This document shows, in pieces, positions 17,895 to 29,120 of a stretch of DNA of 64,000 bases. Made by a program: the position numbers and the translations under genes. Source of the DNA: Fimbriiglobus ruber (lineage in GTDB: Bacteria; Planctomycetota; Planctomycetia; Gemmatales; Gemmataceae); NCBI RefSeq assembly GCF_002197845.1, contig NZ_NIDE01000014.1, positions 1,302,001-1,366,000 of the forward strand, written 5' to 3'. Every line of letters begins with the position of its first letter. The first letter of the stretch is position 1. The notes beneath the pieces are model-generated. The model was not told where the DNA came from. It saw only the letters and a list, made by a program, of their open reading frames with translations, and made no database searches.

Positions 17895-18857
17895 TTATTG
17901 GTTCATGCCAATGGTTTCGCCACCCGCATACGTGCAGGCGGCCCGGTAGTTGGCCTGGGCGATGGAATTGCTGACGAATAGAACGTGCCCGTCGGCCATG
18001 GCGAAATTCGCCCCGTTCGTGTGTTTGCTCCGGAACGAATACAAATCCGGCCAGTCTCCAATACTTTGAAACCCGGGTTGACCAGTTATAAACCCGTTGT
18101 TCAACGTAATTGCGCAGGTGCCGTTCGATGCGTTCGAGTACGCCCAGGCGGCCCATTGGTCTATGATCGACACCTCTTCCCCGATCATCGCCGTATTGCT
18201 GGTCCCGTCGGCGATACTGGTAATCTTCAGCGGGCGCGTGACGTCGGACCGCCAGAAGATTCCGTCCCCGTTGTCCAAGCCGTTGGTGCTGCCGTTAGTG
18301 ATTCCCGTGCCGGCGACCGGGTTCCACGTCGCGGTACCCCAGGCCCAATTGGACCCGGACACGCCCTTGTAGCTCGTAACCCCCATCACCGTTCCGCCCG
18401 GCCAGTCGGCCGTATTCGTTCGCGTCGGCGGGCTGATGTCGCTCGGGCAAATGAACGTCGGCACCACGGTCTTAATCATCGCGACGATCGCGGGGTTGGT
18501 CGTGTCCTGGTTCGCTTCGGGAGAATTTCCGAGTCCGCCGCTCGTAAACAACGGTCCCTGTTCGATGTAGGGCAGGATCCGGGCGAGCCAGCTCCAGGAC
18601 GCTTTGGTCGCGGCCCAACAGCACCCGGAGTTGTTCGGGTCGCCGTTGTAGGGGAACTGGCCGCGGACGTCGTGGAAGCCGTGGACACCGAGCGCCAACT
18701 GCTTGAGATTGTTGGTGCATTTACTCCGGGCCGCGGCCTCCCGAACTTTCTGCACGGCCGGCAAAAGGAGGCCGATCAGAATTGCGATGATCGCGATTAC
18801 GACTAACAGCTCGATGAGCGTAAAGCCGGCCCTGCGTCGAGAAGAACACCGGACCAT
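17895..18857 (-). CDS. DUF1559 protein with type IV prepilin-like leader
   Basis: A 320-aa pseudopilin-like protein typical of planctomycetes, where dozens of paralogues occur. The N-terminal leader ends RRAGFTLIELLVVIAIIAIL, the prepilin peptidase motif followed by the 20-residue hydrophobic helix. Downstream is the DUF1559 region with CTNNLKQLALGVHGFHD near residue 55 and the C-terminal motif MADGHVLFVSNSI. Start ATG 18857 has an excellent ribosome site (GGAGG); the open frame extends to 18980 without need. Role is probably in a surface or secretion-linked pseudopilus, but this is inferred from the leader only. Confidence 0.92.
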   Translation of the reverse strand: MVRCSSRRRAGFTLIELLVVIAIIAILIGLLLPAVQKVREAAARSKCTNNLKQLALGVHGFHDVRGQFPYNGDPNNSGCCWAATKASWSWLARILPYIEQGPLFTSGGLGNSPEANQDTTNPAIVAMIKTVVPTFICPSDISPPTRTNTADWPGGTVMGVTSYKGVSGSNWAWGTATWNPVAGTGITNGSTNGLDNGDGIFWRSDVTRPLKITSIADGTSNTAMIGEEVSIIDQWAAWAYSNASNGTCAITLNNGFITGQPGFQSIGDWPDLYSFRSKHTNGANFAMADGHVLFVSNSIAQANYRAACTYAGGETIGMNQ

Positions 18858-19265
18858 GTGTGGTCCTCCGAAATGAGGAGAGAAGTCACGCCGCCGATCG
18901 GCGGCTACACGGAATAAAGGGAGCCGAACATCAGATACAGAACGACTGCGATACGGTCGACTGGAACACAGCCCGATCAAAATGAGCGAGTTCAGATCAG
19001 GCTGTGGGAAACTGCCGAATTCAACTAGACACGCTGGCGAAAATGAAGTTCTGCCTTAGTTTTTTAGGCACTTCATTTCTTTTCATCACCGCTTCTTAAT
19101 CTGTCAAATCACCGACCGACACGCGAGTGCCCGAGTATGATGTCGCGGGCGAGAGAAAGCAAGTAGGAAATTAGTTCGGACGTTTTTTAATTTTTAAATG
19201 CCCCGGGTAAGTCCCAGCCTCCCGATCTCCGTTCCGAAACCGTCACGTTCGGGAAGCCTTTGACT
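18858..19265. other. Intergenic region upstream of the DUF1559 gene
   Basis: No gene seen. An imperfect hairpin at 19041-19078 (aaatgaag with cttcattt, plus tgcct with aggca, three-base bulge) could end the transcript of the lipoprotein gene upstream on the minus strand. Confidence 0.5.
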
Positions 19266-19736
19266 TTATTTATTTCCCTTGTAGACGGCTCCCGTGCCCG
19301 TGTCGATCGTGAACGATTGCACGCCGTCAGACCCGACCTCGAACTCTTGCCCGTTCACCATGGCAAACTGTTTGTTCAACGCGGCCGCTTTTTCTAATTC
19401 GGCTGGCGAGTTACCCATGGGCGCAGTCAAACTCATCGAAATCTTGTATTTGCCCGGGGGAACGCCTCCGTTGGCCGGCCCCGGGATCACGAACGACCCG
19501 TCGCTAGCGTTGATCGTCGCGGGGTAGCTCGTGGCCTCTCCCTTGGCGTTCGTGCCCGTCACGGCCAAGCTCAGAACCTGTGCGGAGTCGGTCACGACAA
19601 AGGGTTTGCTCGCTTTGACCAATTTCCCTTCCACGCGCACCCCCCCTTCGAGTTTCCCGGCACCACACCCCGAGAGAAACGCGAACACACACGCGGACAC
19701 GAATCCCGTGCCGAGCGGACCGACGAATTGACGCAT
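19266..19736 (-). CDS. Small lipoprotein with carboxypeptidase-regulatory-like fold
   Basis: A 156-aa exported protein with lipobox LSGC at about residue 24. The mature part reads VRVEGKLVKASKPF ... YPATINASDGSFVIPGPANGGVPPGKYKISM, which is the beta-sandwich pattern of transthyretin/carboxypeptidase-regulatory-like proteins. In planctomycetes such short lipoproteins are regular neighbours of DUF1559 genes, as is the case here on the same strand. Function unknown; probably envelope-exposed. Confidence 0.8.
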   Translation of the reverse strand: MRQFVGPLGTGFVSACVFAFLSGCGAGKLEGGVRVEGKLVKASKPFVVTDSAQVLSLAVTGTNAKGEATSYPATINASDGSFVIPGPANGGVPPGKYKISMSLTAPMGNSPAELEKAAALNKQFAMVNGQEFEVGSDGVQSFTIDTGTGAVYKGNK

Positions 19737-20332
19737 GTTGCCCTCCGAAAGATTTGTGAAAGAAGACGACGAGTCTCAAACCCCGATTCCACCAGCCCAC
19801 TTTTATATGAGTGTGGTTACGGCATCGGGCTACGGTCGGCGGTAGACTCTTTTGTTGGGCGTATCTACACACCCAAATGTTTGCCTCTCCCACATCCTGA
19901 ACAAACTGCAACCGCGAAGCAAGTGGCCGGCCGCACCGGGAACAAAGATTTCATTGCGCGACGTTCACGCCTCCCCCCGTCCGTTCGACACCCGGTCGGC
20001 GTTCGCCGACGACGCGGTTCGGAGACTTTTCGCCGGACGCGGCAGCGGTACGGGGAAAGCGATATGTCTTTACGCCGAAGGCGTTGTCCAGCAAGAGCGA
20101 CGATGTTGGAAATTCGCGCCGGGAATCGGCGCAAGATGTGACTTTCCAACACCGTCACAAGGCGTTCTTCAACAGACCAGCCCGGATGTGAACCCCGTCT
20201 ATTACCCGGATTTTGGTAAGCCGGGCCAGGCGAAAATCGCTTGAAATCGCGGGTTTCGCCTGCTCGGCGACGCCACCCCACACCCGAAGACCGGCTCCGG
20301 CGCCAGAAAATCCGTCAGACGGGCATGCACAT
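19737..20332. other. Long intergenic region without a supported gene
   Basis: Open frames here are short and lack family signs. The region holds one copy of a 27-base motif (20181-20207) that recurs at 59754-59780. Nothing else recognised. Confidence 0.5.
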
Positions 20333-20944
20333 TTACTTCTCAGAATCCTTCAGCCGCAGGTGTTGGGGCAGGTCGACAAACGAGGCTTTCCCGGCCCGGT
20401 CGTATGTGATCTGCCAGACCCGGTCGTAGACCTCGTCCTCCCACTTCTCGGGGGAGCCGGTCGCTTTGAGTTTCGGAGCCAATTTGGGAATGGCACCGTG
20501 GCGCCAGGAAATCAGGACCACCTTGCCGGTGTACTTCGGGTTGTGGAAGAGTTCGTCGACCAGTTTGTCCATGTCCGCGTTGCCGTACTCGGAGTTGACC
20601 GCGAGCTTGAGTTTCTTGGCCAGTGGGACCACGGTGAGCCGCGGGCGGTGACTCTTCATCGTGTCCTTGCCGGCGAAAAGGAAATCCGGGGTGGCGAACG
20701 GCTTGGGCCGCATTCCGGATTGTTCAAACAGCTTGTACAACTCCACCGCGCGGTCCTTGCCCTCGGGCGTCAGTTCCGGAGACGTCGGGTCATCGACCGG
20801 CTTTTCCGCGTGGCGGATGATCAGCACCTGGCTCGGGTACGTGAGACTCTTGTCGTCCGCGCGGCCGGCCGGCGGACAAAGCCACCCACCGGCCAACAGG
20901 GCCGCGAACAGGACGCCGACGGAAACGGCCGACTTTCGGAACAT
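20333..20944 (-). CDS. Secreted histidine phosphatase superfamily protein
   Basis: A 203-aa protein with a signal peptide (to about ...PPAGRAD) and the phosphoglycerate-mutase-like motif LIIRHAEKP near residue 40, where the His is the phospho-acceptor. A second catalytic His is in ISWRHGAIP. The family removes phosphate from small metabolites or proteins; the exported location points to the periplasm. The ATG at 20944 gives the signal peptide directly; a longer open frame extends to 21061. It appears to be transcribed alone. Confidence 0.85.
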   Translation of the reverse strand: MFRKSAVSVGVLFAALLAGGWLCPPAGRADDKSLTYPSQVLIIRHAEKPVDDPTSPELTPEGKDRAVELYKLFEQSGMRPKPFATPDFLFAGKDTMKSHRPRLTVVPLAKKLKLAVNSEYGNADMDKLVDELFHNPKYTGKVVLISWRHGAIPKLAPKLKATGSPEKWEDEVYDRVWQITYDRAGKASFVDLPQHLRLKDSEK

Positions 20945-21193
20945 GGTGTGCACGACGAATCCCCGGGAGCGAAGGCAACGGGCCGAAACACTCAGGGATT
21001 GGCATACGGGAGCCGTGTGTGGTTCTTGTGAAAAAGTGACAAGACACCGCCGCCGACGCAACAGGCATGTCGCACGCCTGTTATGATGATCGTGATTTGT
21101 AGTGGTCGACCGTCGACCTTGGCGGACCCGGTAGAACGGACGAGATGCTCCCCGATACCGGGCCGCCTCACCTAACGAATGAAACTTGGCGAA

Positions 21194-21811
21194 TCACTCG
21201 GCGGCCTTCTCGATCTTGTCCATTTTCTCCATCTTCTGATCTTTTTCCGCCTTCACGGGCGTTCCGAGACTCACGGTCGTGTGGCTGCGGTCGCCGGCGG
21301 ACACCGGCACCGTCCGCTCCCACTCGACCCGGCGGCCGTCCGCCGTCCATTCCGCGTGGACGGTGAACCGCACGAGTTCCCCCGTCGTCCGGGGGGTCGA
21401 GTTTAAAACCCAGGTGGCCCGCTCTCCGGGGATCGCGAACCCGTTCACCTTGAGGGCGGCGGTGGCCGGAAAGTCGAGTGTGAGCTGGGCGATGTCGTTG
21501 AGCGGGCGGAGGGTTGCCGCAGACGGCCCGCCCCCGGCACCGATCAGCGGCGGGACGATGACCGGCATGTTAAACGCGGACCACGGCGAGTAGTACACGG
21601 ACCCGAGACCGCCGTAGCCGTAGCCGCCATACCCGCCGTATCCGGGCAAATACCATCGCGATTGGACCGCCGGGAAGTGAGCCGGCTGACCCACGGGTCC
21701 GTGACCGCCGGGGCTCCCTGTGTGGTTAGGGTGTTGCGCATGGGCAACGGACCCGGCGACTGTCGCCGCGACGACGATGGCCGCGAACGTGGTGACGGGA
21801 ACACGAGCCAT
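21194..21811 (-). CDS. Secreted protein with TIGR03000-type planctomycete domain
   Basis: About 205 aa from ATG 21811, with a signal peptide ending near AHA. A glycine/tyrosine-rich stretch (GYGGYGGYGYGGLG) is followed by a beta-domain of about 75 residues: LTLDFPATAALKVNGFAIPG, then TPRTTGELVRFTVHAEW and VPVSAGDRSHTTVSL. This is the pattern of the TIGR03000 domain found only in planctomycetes. The C-terminus is a charged coiled coil (KAEKDQKMEKMDKIEK). Role unknown, presumably envelope-associated. Confidence 0.8.
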   Translation of the reverse strand: MARVPVTTFAAIVVAATVAGSVAHAQHPNHTGSPGGHGPVGQPAHFPAVQSRWYLPGYGGYGGYGYGGLGSVYYSPWSAFNMPVIVPPLIGAGGGPSAATLRPLNDIAQLTLDFPATAALKVNGFAIPGERATWVLNSTPRTTGELVRFTVHAEWTADGRRVEWERTVPVSAGDRSHTTVSLGTPVKAEKDQKMEKMDKIEKAAE

Positions 21812-22096
21812 GATGAAGTCTCCGGTCGCCAACCCTCCCCCTCAAGAAATCATACGCAGACGTGCGGCCGTCAGCACGAGAGACCGTCGAAAAACGCGTG
21901 ACTGTAACTCCGACGAGGCACCGGTTTTTACCAAACGAACCCAATTTCGGTGGGGCGGGCGACAGCGACGTCAGTCCGGCTGAAACACACGTACAGGATA
22001 ACCGTCTCGCGGTCGCAAACCGAGCGATTCCGACACCGACGCATTATGGGTCACGGTTCGCAGCGCGAGGTTACGCGCCTTCGTTCGGTTCGCCGC

Positions 22097-22375
22097 TCAA
22101 ACGTCGCCAGACCTCGGCCGAAACGGGCCGCTCTGCGGGTGTTCCCGGAATAACCGACACCACGTTTCTCGGGCCTCCTCCAACGTCAAGCCATTCCAAC
22201 GCTCGGCCAAGGGCGTCGGCACGACTCGGCGGCAGGAGGCGCAGACCACGCGGGCGTGGTGCTGCCGCCAGGGTGAAGTGTCAGTAATCAACGGTCTTCC
22301 ATTCAGCCGGATCGCCGTGTCCCTACCGCCGCACTCGGGACAAACGAACGAACTCTGTGGTGCGGCGATTTTCAT
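22097..22375 (-). CDS. Small zinc-ribbon protein
   Basis: A 92-aa protein with two CxxC pairs, CPECGGRDTA and CASCRRVV, consistent with a single zinc ribbon. The last third is helical (LTLEEARETWCRLFREH). Same strand and 85 bases after the next zinc-binding gene, so they may be co-transcribed. Molecular role unknown. Confidence 0.65.
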   Translation of the reverse strand: MKIAAPQSSFVCPECGGRDTAIRLNGRPLITDTSPWRQHHARVVCASCRRVVPTPLAERWNGLTLEEARETWCRLFREHPQSGPFRPRSGDV

Positions 22376-22460
22376 TCGGCGACCCTGAAAGGCATCGCTT
22401 TTCCCAACGCGAGCGGAGGCCGTCCCCAGGTATCCACAGAATACCCGGACCGGCCGGGTC

Positions 22461-22769
22461 TCAGTTTTTGCTGAATTGAAGCTTCCGCGAGGTTTCGCGC
22501 CCGAGGGGATCGGCGAGGAACCGCCGGTGGCAGACCTGGCACAGATCGAACTCGCGCTTTTCGCAAACCGGGGCCGGCGCCGGGGCCGCGCCCCCGTCTT
22601 CCAGTTCGTCCAGCAACTCGGCCATCGCCTCGACGTGGTCCTGGTCGAGGTCGCCCTCGGTCAACTCGCCCGGCGGGCCGACGGGGATCGACTCCACCCG
22701 CACGACGTATCGGGGGTCCGCGCCGGGGGGCAAATCTTTGCCACAGATGTCGCAGGAGAAGTGCCGCAT
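22461..22769 (-). CDS. Small cysteine-rich (zinc-binding) protein
   Basis: About 102 aa from ATG 22769 (MRHFSCDICGKDLPPG). Cysteines come as CDIC near the N-terminus and CQVC near residue 80, with a connecting acidic helix (DHVEAMAELLDELEDGG), so the two pairs probably share one zinc ion. Similar proteins are recurrent in Gemmata-type genomes as conserved hypotheticals. No function assigned. Confidence 0.7.
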   Translation of the reverse strand: MRHFSCDICGKDLPPGADPRYVVRVESIPVGPPGELTEGDLDQDHVEAMAELLDELEDGGAAPAPAPVCEKREFDLCQVCHRRFLADPLGRETSRKLQFSKN

Positions 22770-23123
22770 GGGATCTGTCTCTCCATCCATCTACCGGGAC
22801 TGGCATCGAGAGTTCGATACCCGGCCCGAACGGGGACGACGTACGACGGTGCGAGCCGTGTGGGGTCACTGGCGAGTTTAACTCCACTATGTTATCCGTC
22901 GCACTTTTGGGGGAGAGAGTCAAGCGCAATTTGTCGGTCTTGTCGGTCGTTCCGGCCACGAACGGCTGCCGCAAAGCCCGGCTCCGCTCATCGTAGGAAC
23001 CCAGATAAGATCATCCGTGACATCTTAACGGACCGCGCCGGCGAGTCGCGAGCGGGCGATTTCTTGCGGCCACCGGCCCGTCGGCGGCCATGACATGGGC
23101 GAGGGGTGCTTGGGAGGGGTTTC
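22770..23123. other. Divergent promoter region
   Basis: Separates the zinc-ribbon genes (minus) from the ECF sigma fusion (plus). No gene or strong structure recognised apart from the ribosome site gggagggg just before 23124. Confidence 0.5.
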
Positions 23124-26113
23124 ATGGCGGAGCGAGCGGCGGTCCTGGCCCGGGTTCTGCGTGCGGCGGCCGGCGAACTCGTCGGTCTCACCGACCGGGA
23201 ACTGCTCCGGCGATTCGTCGATGCCGCCGACCAGGCCGCGTTCGCGGTCTTGGTGAACCGGCACGCAGCAATGGTTCTCGGCGTGGCCCGACGGGTGTTG
23301 CACTCGCAGGCCGACGCCGAAGACACATGCCAGGCGGTCTTCCTCATCTTGTCCCGGAAAGCCAGGACGAATCATTGGCAAGTGTCGGTCGCGAACTGGC
23401 TGTACGCCACCGCCCGCAGGGTTGCTCACACGGCCCGGCGCACGGCGTCCCGCCGGCCCGCCGGGAAGGGATGGCGGCCGTTCCGGAAGCCGTGTCGCCG
23501 GCGGACGCGATGACCGGCCGGGAACTCGTCGCCGCCCTGGACGCGGAACTCGACCGGCTACCGCCACGATACCGCGAGCCGCTCGTCCTGTGCTACCTCG
23601 AAGGGCTGACGCGGGACGAGGCCGCCGCCCGCCTCGGGGTGCCGGTCCCGACCCTCAAGAGCCAACTCGAGCGCGGCCGCAAGCAACTGGCCGACGCGCT
23701 CGCCGCCCGCGGGCACGGGCTCGGCGTGGCCCTCCTGGCGGTTGCCGCCACCTCCGCGGCCGGGGCGTCCCCACCGCGACTCCACGAATCCATCCTGGCC
23801 GCGGCGGGCGGGTCGCCGTCCGCAGGCGCGGCCGCACTCGCACGGGAGGTCACCGTGAACCGGGTCCTTACGAAAACGGCGCTGGGGCTAGTCGGCGCGG
23901 TCGGCGTCGCGGTGCTGGGGCTGGCGTTCGCGTCCAAGCCGACGGCCGCCGCGCCGCAGAAGTCTGAAGCGCAAAAGGGGACGAAGGCTGCTGCGAAAGT
24001 CGAGGCTAGGAAGCCCGAATTGAACGAGCGGGTCATCACCGGCAAGGTACTCGGGCCCGACGGCAAACCGATTCAAGCCGACCTGACAATGGTCTGGAAC
24101 GAGCCGGGGGCGCCGCCGCAACCACTGGGCCGGTCGGAAGCCGACGGCAGCTACAGGGTCGTCGTGCCGTTCCGGACTGAGGAGGGTGGAGGTGTACTGT
24201 TCGCCGCAGCCCCTGGCTGCGGAGTGGATTTCCGTCCGCACGGCCAGAAGTGGCTGCGTGAAACAATGACCCCGGTGGCCGACCTGACGCTGAGGCTGCC
24301 GAAAGACAGACCGCTCAAAAGTCGTGTCCTCGACCAACAAGGGCGGCCGGTGGCCGGGGCGACGGTGTTCGTCCGCCAGTTCTCGATTTTCGACGACAGC
24401 GCGACGGCGGACGCCCGCCTGAAAGAGTGGGCGCGAGCCCTCAACCAGCACAACTCACCGAGAGGCGATCGCGAATTATGGCGCCCGGGCGTGCAGGACG
24501 TCCCGTTAAACCCGGACCCGCGATTGCCATACACGGCCACGACCGACAAAGACGGCCGGTTCGAGATCGCTGGCGTTGGTGACGGCCAACTCGTCATGCT
24601 CAAAGCCCGGGGCCCGAGTTTGGCGGATAAGACTTACATGGTTTTGAACCGCGACGGCTTCGATCCCGAACCGATCAACACGCTAGTCAGGAACATTGAG
24701 TTCAAAGATTTCCCGACGCTCAAGGACATGAAAAGCACATGGCTGCTCCACGCACCGGATGCGGCCGTCGTGCTGGAGCCGGAGAAGATCATCCGCGGCA
24801 CCGTGACGGACCACGCCGGCAAGCCGCGGGCGGGTGTGGAGGTGGTCTTTTCCAGGCCAAACAAGCACATCGTTAACCTGGAGTACAACCACGCGATCAC
24901 GGGTGCGGACGGACGGTACGAGATCCGCGGCGCCCGCAAGCACAAAGGCTACATGGTGGAATGTTTGCCCGATCCGAAAGCCGGGCTGCTCCAGTGCCAA
25001 GCCTTCGCCGACGACACCGCCGGGTACGAACCCGTCACCGTTGACCTGAAGTGCGCGCGTGGAGTCGTCCTCACCGGCACGGTCAAGAACAAGGCCACGG
25101 GCGCGCCGGTCAAGGCACACGCCTACGTAGACATCGTAACCGGCAACCCGTTCGTGAACGCGTACCCACCGTTCCGCTACGCGGGGTCGGACGTGACCGC
25201 GACCAACGATACAGACGCGGCCGGTCGGTTCCGGGTGGTCACGATCCGCGGCCCAGTCGTCCTGATGATCGCGCCCAAAGACCGCGACATGATCGAGTTC
25301 AAACGGGTGCGGCCTAACCCGGCGGACCAGCCAAGGGACTACAGGAGAGGCTTCTCAGAAGTAATAGAAACAATAGGCGGCAACAACCTGGATCATACGA
25401 ACGGCAATCTGGGCTATTACGGCTATGAGAACGTATGGACTGCGGTTAAAGGGTGTTGGTGCAAGATGATTGATACGAAGGAGGAGATTACGGAAGTCAC
25501 CGTGGACGTCGAACTCGAACCTGCCACAAAAACGGTGGTAAAGGTGGTGAATGCAAATGGCGAGCCGGTCAAAGGTGCACGTGGGATCGGTCTGCGTCAC
25601 TACCAGATCTTTCCTCCGCAATCGTTCCCGGAGACCGATACGCTGACGGTCTACGATCTGGAACCGAAAGAAGAGCGATTGTTGTTCGTATTCCAGGAGG
25701 AGCGAAAGTTAATCGCCGCGATGGCGCTGAAGGCGGAAGACAAGAACCCGGTGATCATGCTTGGTCGCGGTGGTCAAGTGGCGGGTCGGGCGGTGGATAA
25801 AGGCGGGAAGCCGATCGTCGGTCTTCATGTCTACCTGGAGTACAGCCATAGCGTGGTGAACAATGGGTACTACACGCTAAAAACGTTCGCCAGTATGAAA
25901 CAGGACGACACCGTGATCACTGACGCGAACGGCGAATTCCGCGTTGGTACGTTGTTCCCGGGCCAAGAGTTCCAATTATTCTTCCGCCGTGACCAAACGC
26001 GCTTTGGCCCGACCGGCGGCGATGCGCCGAAATACCGCATCGAGAAGCACAGCGAGGAATTGAAACTCGGCGACCTCAAGCTCGAACCGGCCAAGGAGGG
26101 CAAAGCAAAGTAA
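23124..26113 (+). pseudogene. ECF sigma factor fused to carboxypeptidase-regulatory-like modules, frameshifted
   Basis: Starts at ATG 23124 after a strong ribosome site. The first frame encodes sigma region 2 (LLRRFVDAADQAAFAVLVNR ... ADAEDTCQAVFLILSRKA) and runs out of phase at about 23454-23462. The other frame resumes with ARREGMAAVPEAV and sigma region 4 (LDRLPPRYREPLVLCYLEGL), then a membrane helix (TALGLVGAVGVAVLGLAFA) and about 700 residues of carboxypeptidase-regulatory-like repeats to 26113. Insertion of one G in the gg before cccgcc restores the usual RRARREG sequence. The paralogue at 35075-38788 is intact. Either an inactivating indel, a sequencing error, or a programmed shift; the first two are more likely. 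Confidence 0.85.
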
Positions 26114-26142
26114 CCCGCGATCACTTCCCCGAACCTGCCGCC

Positions 26143-26170
26143 CCGCCCGAACGTCTTTGGGTTCGGGCGG
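26143..26170 (+). terminator. 10-bp hairpin after the ECF fusion gene
   Basis: Arms 26143-26152 and 26161-26170 are complementary with an 8-base loop, located 30 bases after the stop at 26113. Confidence 0.7.
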
Positions 26171-26282
26171 AGACCGCTCCAGTCTCAGCCGCTTCGTTGA
26201 CGGGCGTTCGGGCCCGCGATAAGCCAAGGGGATACGCGGGGCGGCGACGCCGGCCCGCCGGTTCCAGGAAAGCAGGTCCGCG

Positions 26283-29114
26283 ATGCCGAGTTTTAATCCG
26301 GCCGACGTCGAACGCCGGTGGCAAGCGTTTTGGGAAGCGAACAAGACCTTCCGCACGCCCGACCCGGGCGACGCCGCCGTCGCGGGCAAGCCGAAGTACT
26401 ACATCCTCGACATGTTCCCGTACCCCAGCGGCGCCGGCCTGCACGTCGGCCACCCCGAAGGGTACACGGCCACCGATATCCTGGCCCGGTTCAAGCGGAT
26501 GGGCGGGTTCCACGTCCTGCACCCGATGGGCTGGGACGCCTACGGCCTGCCGGCCGAGGAGTACGCCCGGAAAACCGGCACCCACCCGCGCAAGACCACC
26601 GTCGCCAACATCACCACCTTCCGCCGGCAAATCAAGTCGCTGGGCTTCAGCTACGACTGGGACCGCGAGGTCGACACCACCGACCCCGACTACTTCAAGT
26701 GGACCCAGTGGATCTTCCTGGTCGTCCACGACACCTGGTACGACCCGGCCGCGAAGAAGGGCCGCCCGATCAGCGAGCTGCCGATCCCGGCCGACGTGCA
26801 GGCAGCCGGTGCGGACGCGGTGCGCAAGTACCAGGACGACCACCGGCTGGCGTACCAGGCCGAGGCGATGGTGAACTGGTGCCCGGCGATGGGCACCGTC
26901 CTGGCGAACGAGGAAGTGGTCGACGGCAAGTCCGACGTCGGCGGCCACCCCGTCGAACGCCGGGCGTTGCGCCAGTGGCTGATGCGGATCACCGCCTACG
27001 CCGAACGGTTGTTGGTCGACCTGGACCCGCTGGACTGGTCCGAATCGATCAAGAAGATGCAGCGGCAGTGGATTGGGAAGAGCGAGGGGGCCGAGGTCGA
27101 TTTCAAGCTGGCCGCCCATTCAGAAACGATCAGCGTCTTCACGACCCGCCCGGACACGCTGTTCGGGGCGACGTACATGGTGCTGTCCCCGGAACACCCG
27201 CTGGTCAAGACGATCACCACCCCCGGGCAGCGGACGGCCGTCGAGCAGTACCAGGAAGCTGCGTCTCGCAAGAGCGACTTCGAGCGGACCGAGCTGGCGG
27301 CCAAGAAGAAGACCGGCGTCTTCACCGGCGCGTTCGCGATCAACCCGGTGAACGGGAAGGAAATCCCCGTCTGGATCGCCGACTACGTGCTGGCGACCTA
27401 CGGCACCGGCGCGATCATGGCCGTGCCCGCGCACGACGAGCGGGACTTCGCCTTCGCCAAGCAATTCGACCTGCCGATCGTCACCGTGGTCGAGCCGACA
27501 GCCGCGTGGCTGAAGGAGACCGGCAGCACCGTCGACGTGCTGACGGAGGCGTACTGCGAGGAAGGCACCGCGATCAACTCGGGCATTCTGGACGGACTGG
27601 CGACCGAGCCGGCGAAGCAAAAAATCATCGCCTGGCTGGAAGAGCGCGGCATCGGCACCCGCCGCGTCAATTACAAGCTGCGCGACTGGCTGTTCAGCCG
27701 CCAGCGGTACTGGGGTGAGCCGTTCCCGCTGCTGCACGAGATCGGCCCGGACGGGAGGCCGACCGGCACGGTCCGTCGGCTGAGCGTGGACGACCTGCCG
27801 CTGAAGTTGCCCGACCTGGAAGACTTCAACCCGACCGGCAACCCCGAAGGCCCGCTGACCAAGGCGGAAGAGTGGGTAACGGTCACGTTGGACGGCAAGA
27901 CGTACCGCCGGGAAACGAACACGATGCCGCAGTGGGCGGGCTCGTGCTGGTACTTCCTGCGCTACATCGACCCGAAAAACCCGAACGCCCTGGCCGACCC
28001 GGCCAAGCTGAAGCACTGGCTGCCGGTCGACCTGTACGTCGGCGGCGCGGAGCACGCGGTCCTGCACCTGCTGTACTCCCGCTTCTGGCACAAAGTCCTG
28101 TACGACCGCGGGTCCGTCCCGTGCGTCGAGCCGTTCCAGAAGCTGGTGAACCAGGGCATGATCCTGGGCGAGACCGAGTACCACGTCACGCCCTCGATTT
28201 ACGCGGCGAACACCGAACGTATGACCGGGATGGGCGTCGAAGGCGCGCACCGGCCCGCCGAGCAGGGGAGCGAGAAAGAGGACACTTACGCACTCAAAAC
28301 TCGGGCGGTCGACGCCGTCAAGCTGCTGAATCTGCCCGACGAACTGGTGGAAAAGAAGAAGGGCAAGCTGACGCTGAAGGGCACGGACGTCGAACTGACC
28401 GGCCGGGCGGACAAGATGTCAAAATCGCGCGGGAACGTGGTCAACCCGGACGACGTGGTCAGCGAGTACGGCGCGGACAGTCTGCGGCTGTACGAGATGT
28501 TCATGGGCCCGCTGGAGGCGACGAAGCCCTGGAACATGAAGGGCGTTGAGGGCGTCTACCGGTTCCTGTCCCGCGTCTGGCGGTTGGTCGTGGACGAGGC
28601 GGCCGAGACGATGGCCCTGAGCCCGGCCGTCCGCGACGTGGAACCGGACACGGACACCCTGCGCGCCCTGCACCGGACGATCCAGAAGGTGACCGACGAC
28701 ACCGACGGGATGCGGTTCAACACCGCGATCTCGGCAATGATGGAATTCACCAACCACATGACCAAGCTGGAGGTCCGGCCGCGGAAGGTGCTGGAGACGT
28801 TCGTGCTACTGCTGGCGCCCTACGCCCCGCACGTGGCCGAGGAATTGTGGGCCGCGTTCGGCCACGCGACCACGCTCGCCTACGAGCCGTGGCCGAAGTA
28901 CGACCCCGCGTTGACCAAGGCGGACGAGATCGAGATCCCGGTCCAGGTGAACGGCAAGGTGAAAGCCAAGCTAATGGTCCCGGCCGAGATCGACGACAAA
29001 GCCCTGGAAGCCGTCGCCCTGGCCGACCCGCGGGTGCAAGAGCAGATCGCCGGGAAGACCGTGAAGATGGTCAAGGTCGTCCCGAAGCGGCTCGTGAACA
29101 TCGTGATTTCGTAG
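26283..29114 (+). CDS. leuS: Leucyl-tRNA synthetase
   Basis: Charges tRNA-Leu. Class I signature HIGH-type motif [14 protein letters not shown] at about residue 50, [16 protein letters not shown] shortly after, the CP1 editing domain ([19 protein letters not shown] ... [14 protein letters not shown]) and KMSKS as [11 protein letters not shown] near residue 710. The C-terminal anticodon-binding domain is present. At 943 aa it is longer than the usual 860-880 because of insertions near residues 150-190 and 630-680, as in planctomycete homologues. It is a single gene with convergent DUF4058 gene 6 bases after its stop. Confidence 0.97.
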   Translation: MPSFNPADVERRWQAFWEANKTFRTPDPGDAAVAGKPKYYILDMFPYPSGAGLHVGHPEGYTATDILARFKRMGGFHVLHPMGWDAYGLPAEEYARKTGTHPRKTTVANITTFRRQIKSLGFSYDWDREVDTTDPDYFKWTQWIFLVVHDTWYDPAAKKGRPISELPIPADVQAAGADAVRKYQDDHRLAYQAEAMVNWCPAMGTVLANEEVVDGKSDVGGHPVERRALRQWLMRITAYAERLLVDLDPLDWSESIKKMQRQWIGKSEGAEVDFKLAAHSETISVFTTRPDTLFGATYMVLSPEHPLVKTITTPGQRTAVEQYQEAASRKSDFERTELAAKKKTGVFTGAFAINPVNGKEIPVWIADYVLATYGTGAIMAVPAHDERDFAFAKQFDLPIVTVVEPTAAWLKETGSTVDVLTEAYCEEGTAINSGILDGLATEPAKQKIIAWLEERGIGTRRVNYKLRDWLFSRQRYWGEPFPLLHEIGPDGRPTGTVRRLSVDDLPLKLPDLEDFNPTGNPEGPLTKAEEWVTVTLDGKTYRRETNTMPQWAGSCWYFLRYIDPKNPNALADPAKLKHWLPVDLYVGGAEHAVLHLLYSRFWHKVLYDRGSVPCVEPFQKLVNQGMILGETEYHVTPSIYAANTERMTGMGVEGAHRPAEQGSEKEDTYALKTRAVDAVKLLNLPDELVEKKKGKLTLKGTDVELTGRADKMSKSRGNVVNPDDVVSEYGADSLRLYEMFMGPLEATKPWNMKGVEGVYRFLSRVWRLVVDEAAETMALSPAVRDVEPDTDTLRALHRTIQKVTDDTDGMRFNTAISAMMEFTNHMTKLEVRPRKVLETFVLLLAPYAPHVAEELWAAFGHATTLAYEPWPKYDPALTKADEIEIPVQVNGKVKAKLMVPAEIDDKALEAVALADPRVQEQIAGKTVKMVKVVPKRLVNIVIS

Positions 29115-29120
29115 GGCACG

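Noticed and set aside
19852-20244. 130-residue plus-strand open frame in a long intergenic region
   Set aside because: No ribosome site, signal or family sign, and composition is unlike coding sequence of this genome.
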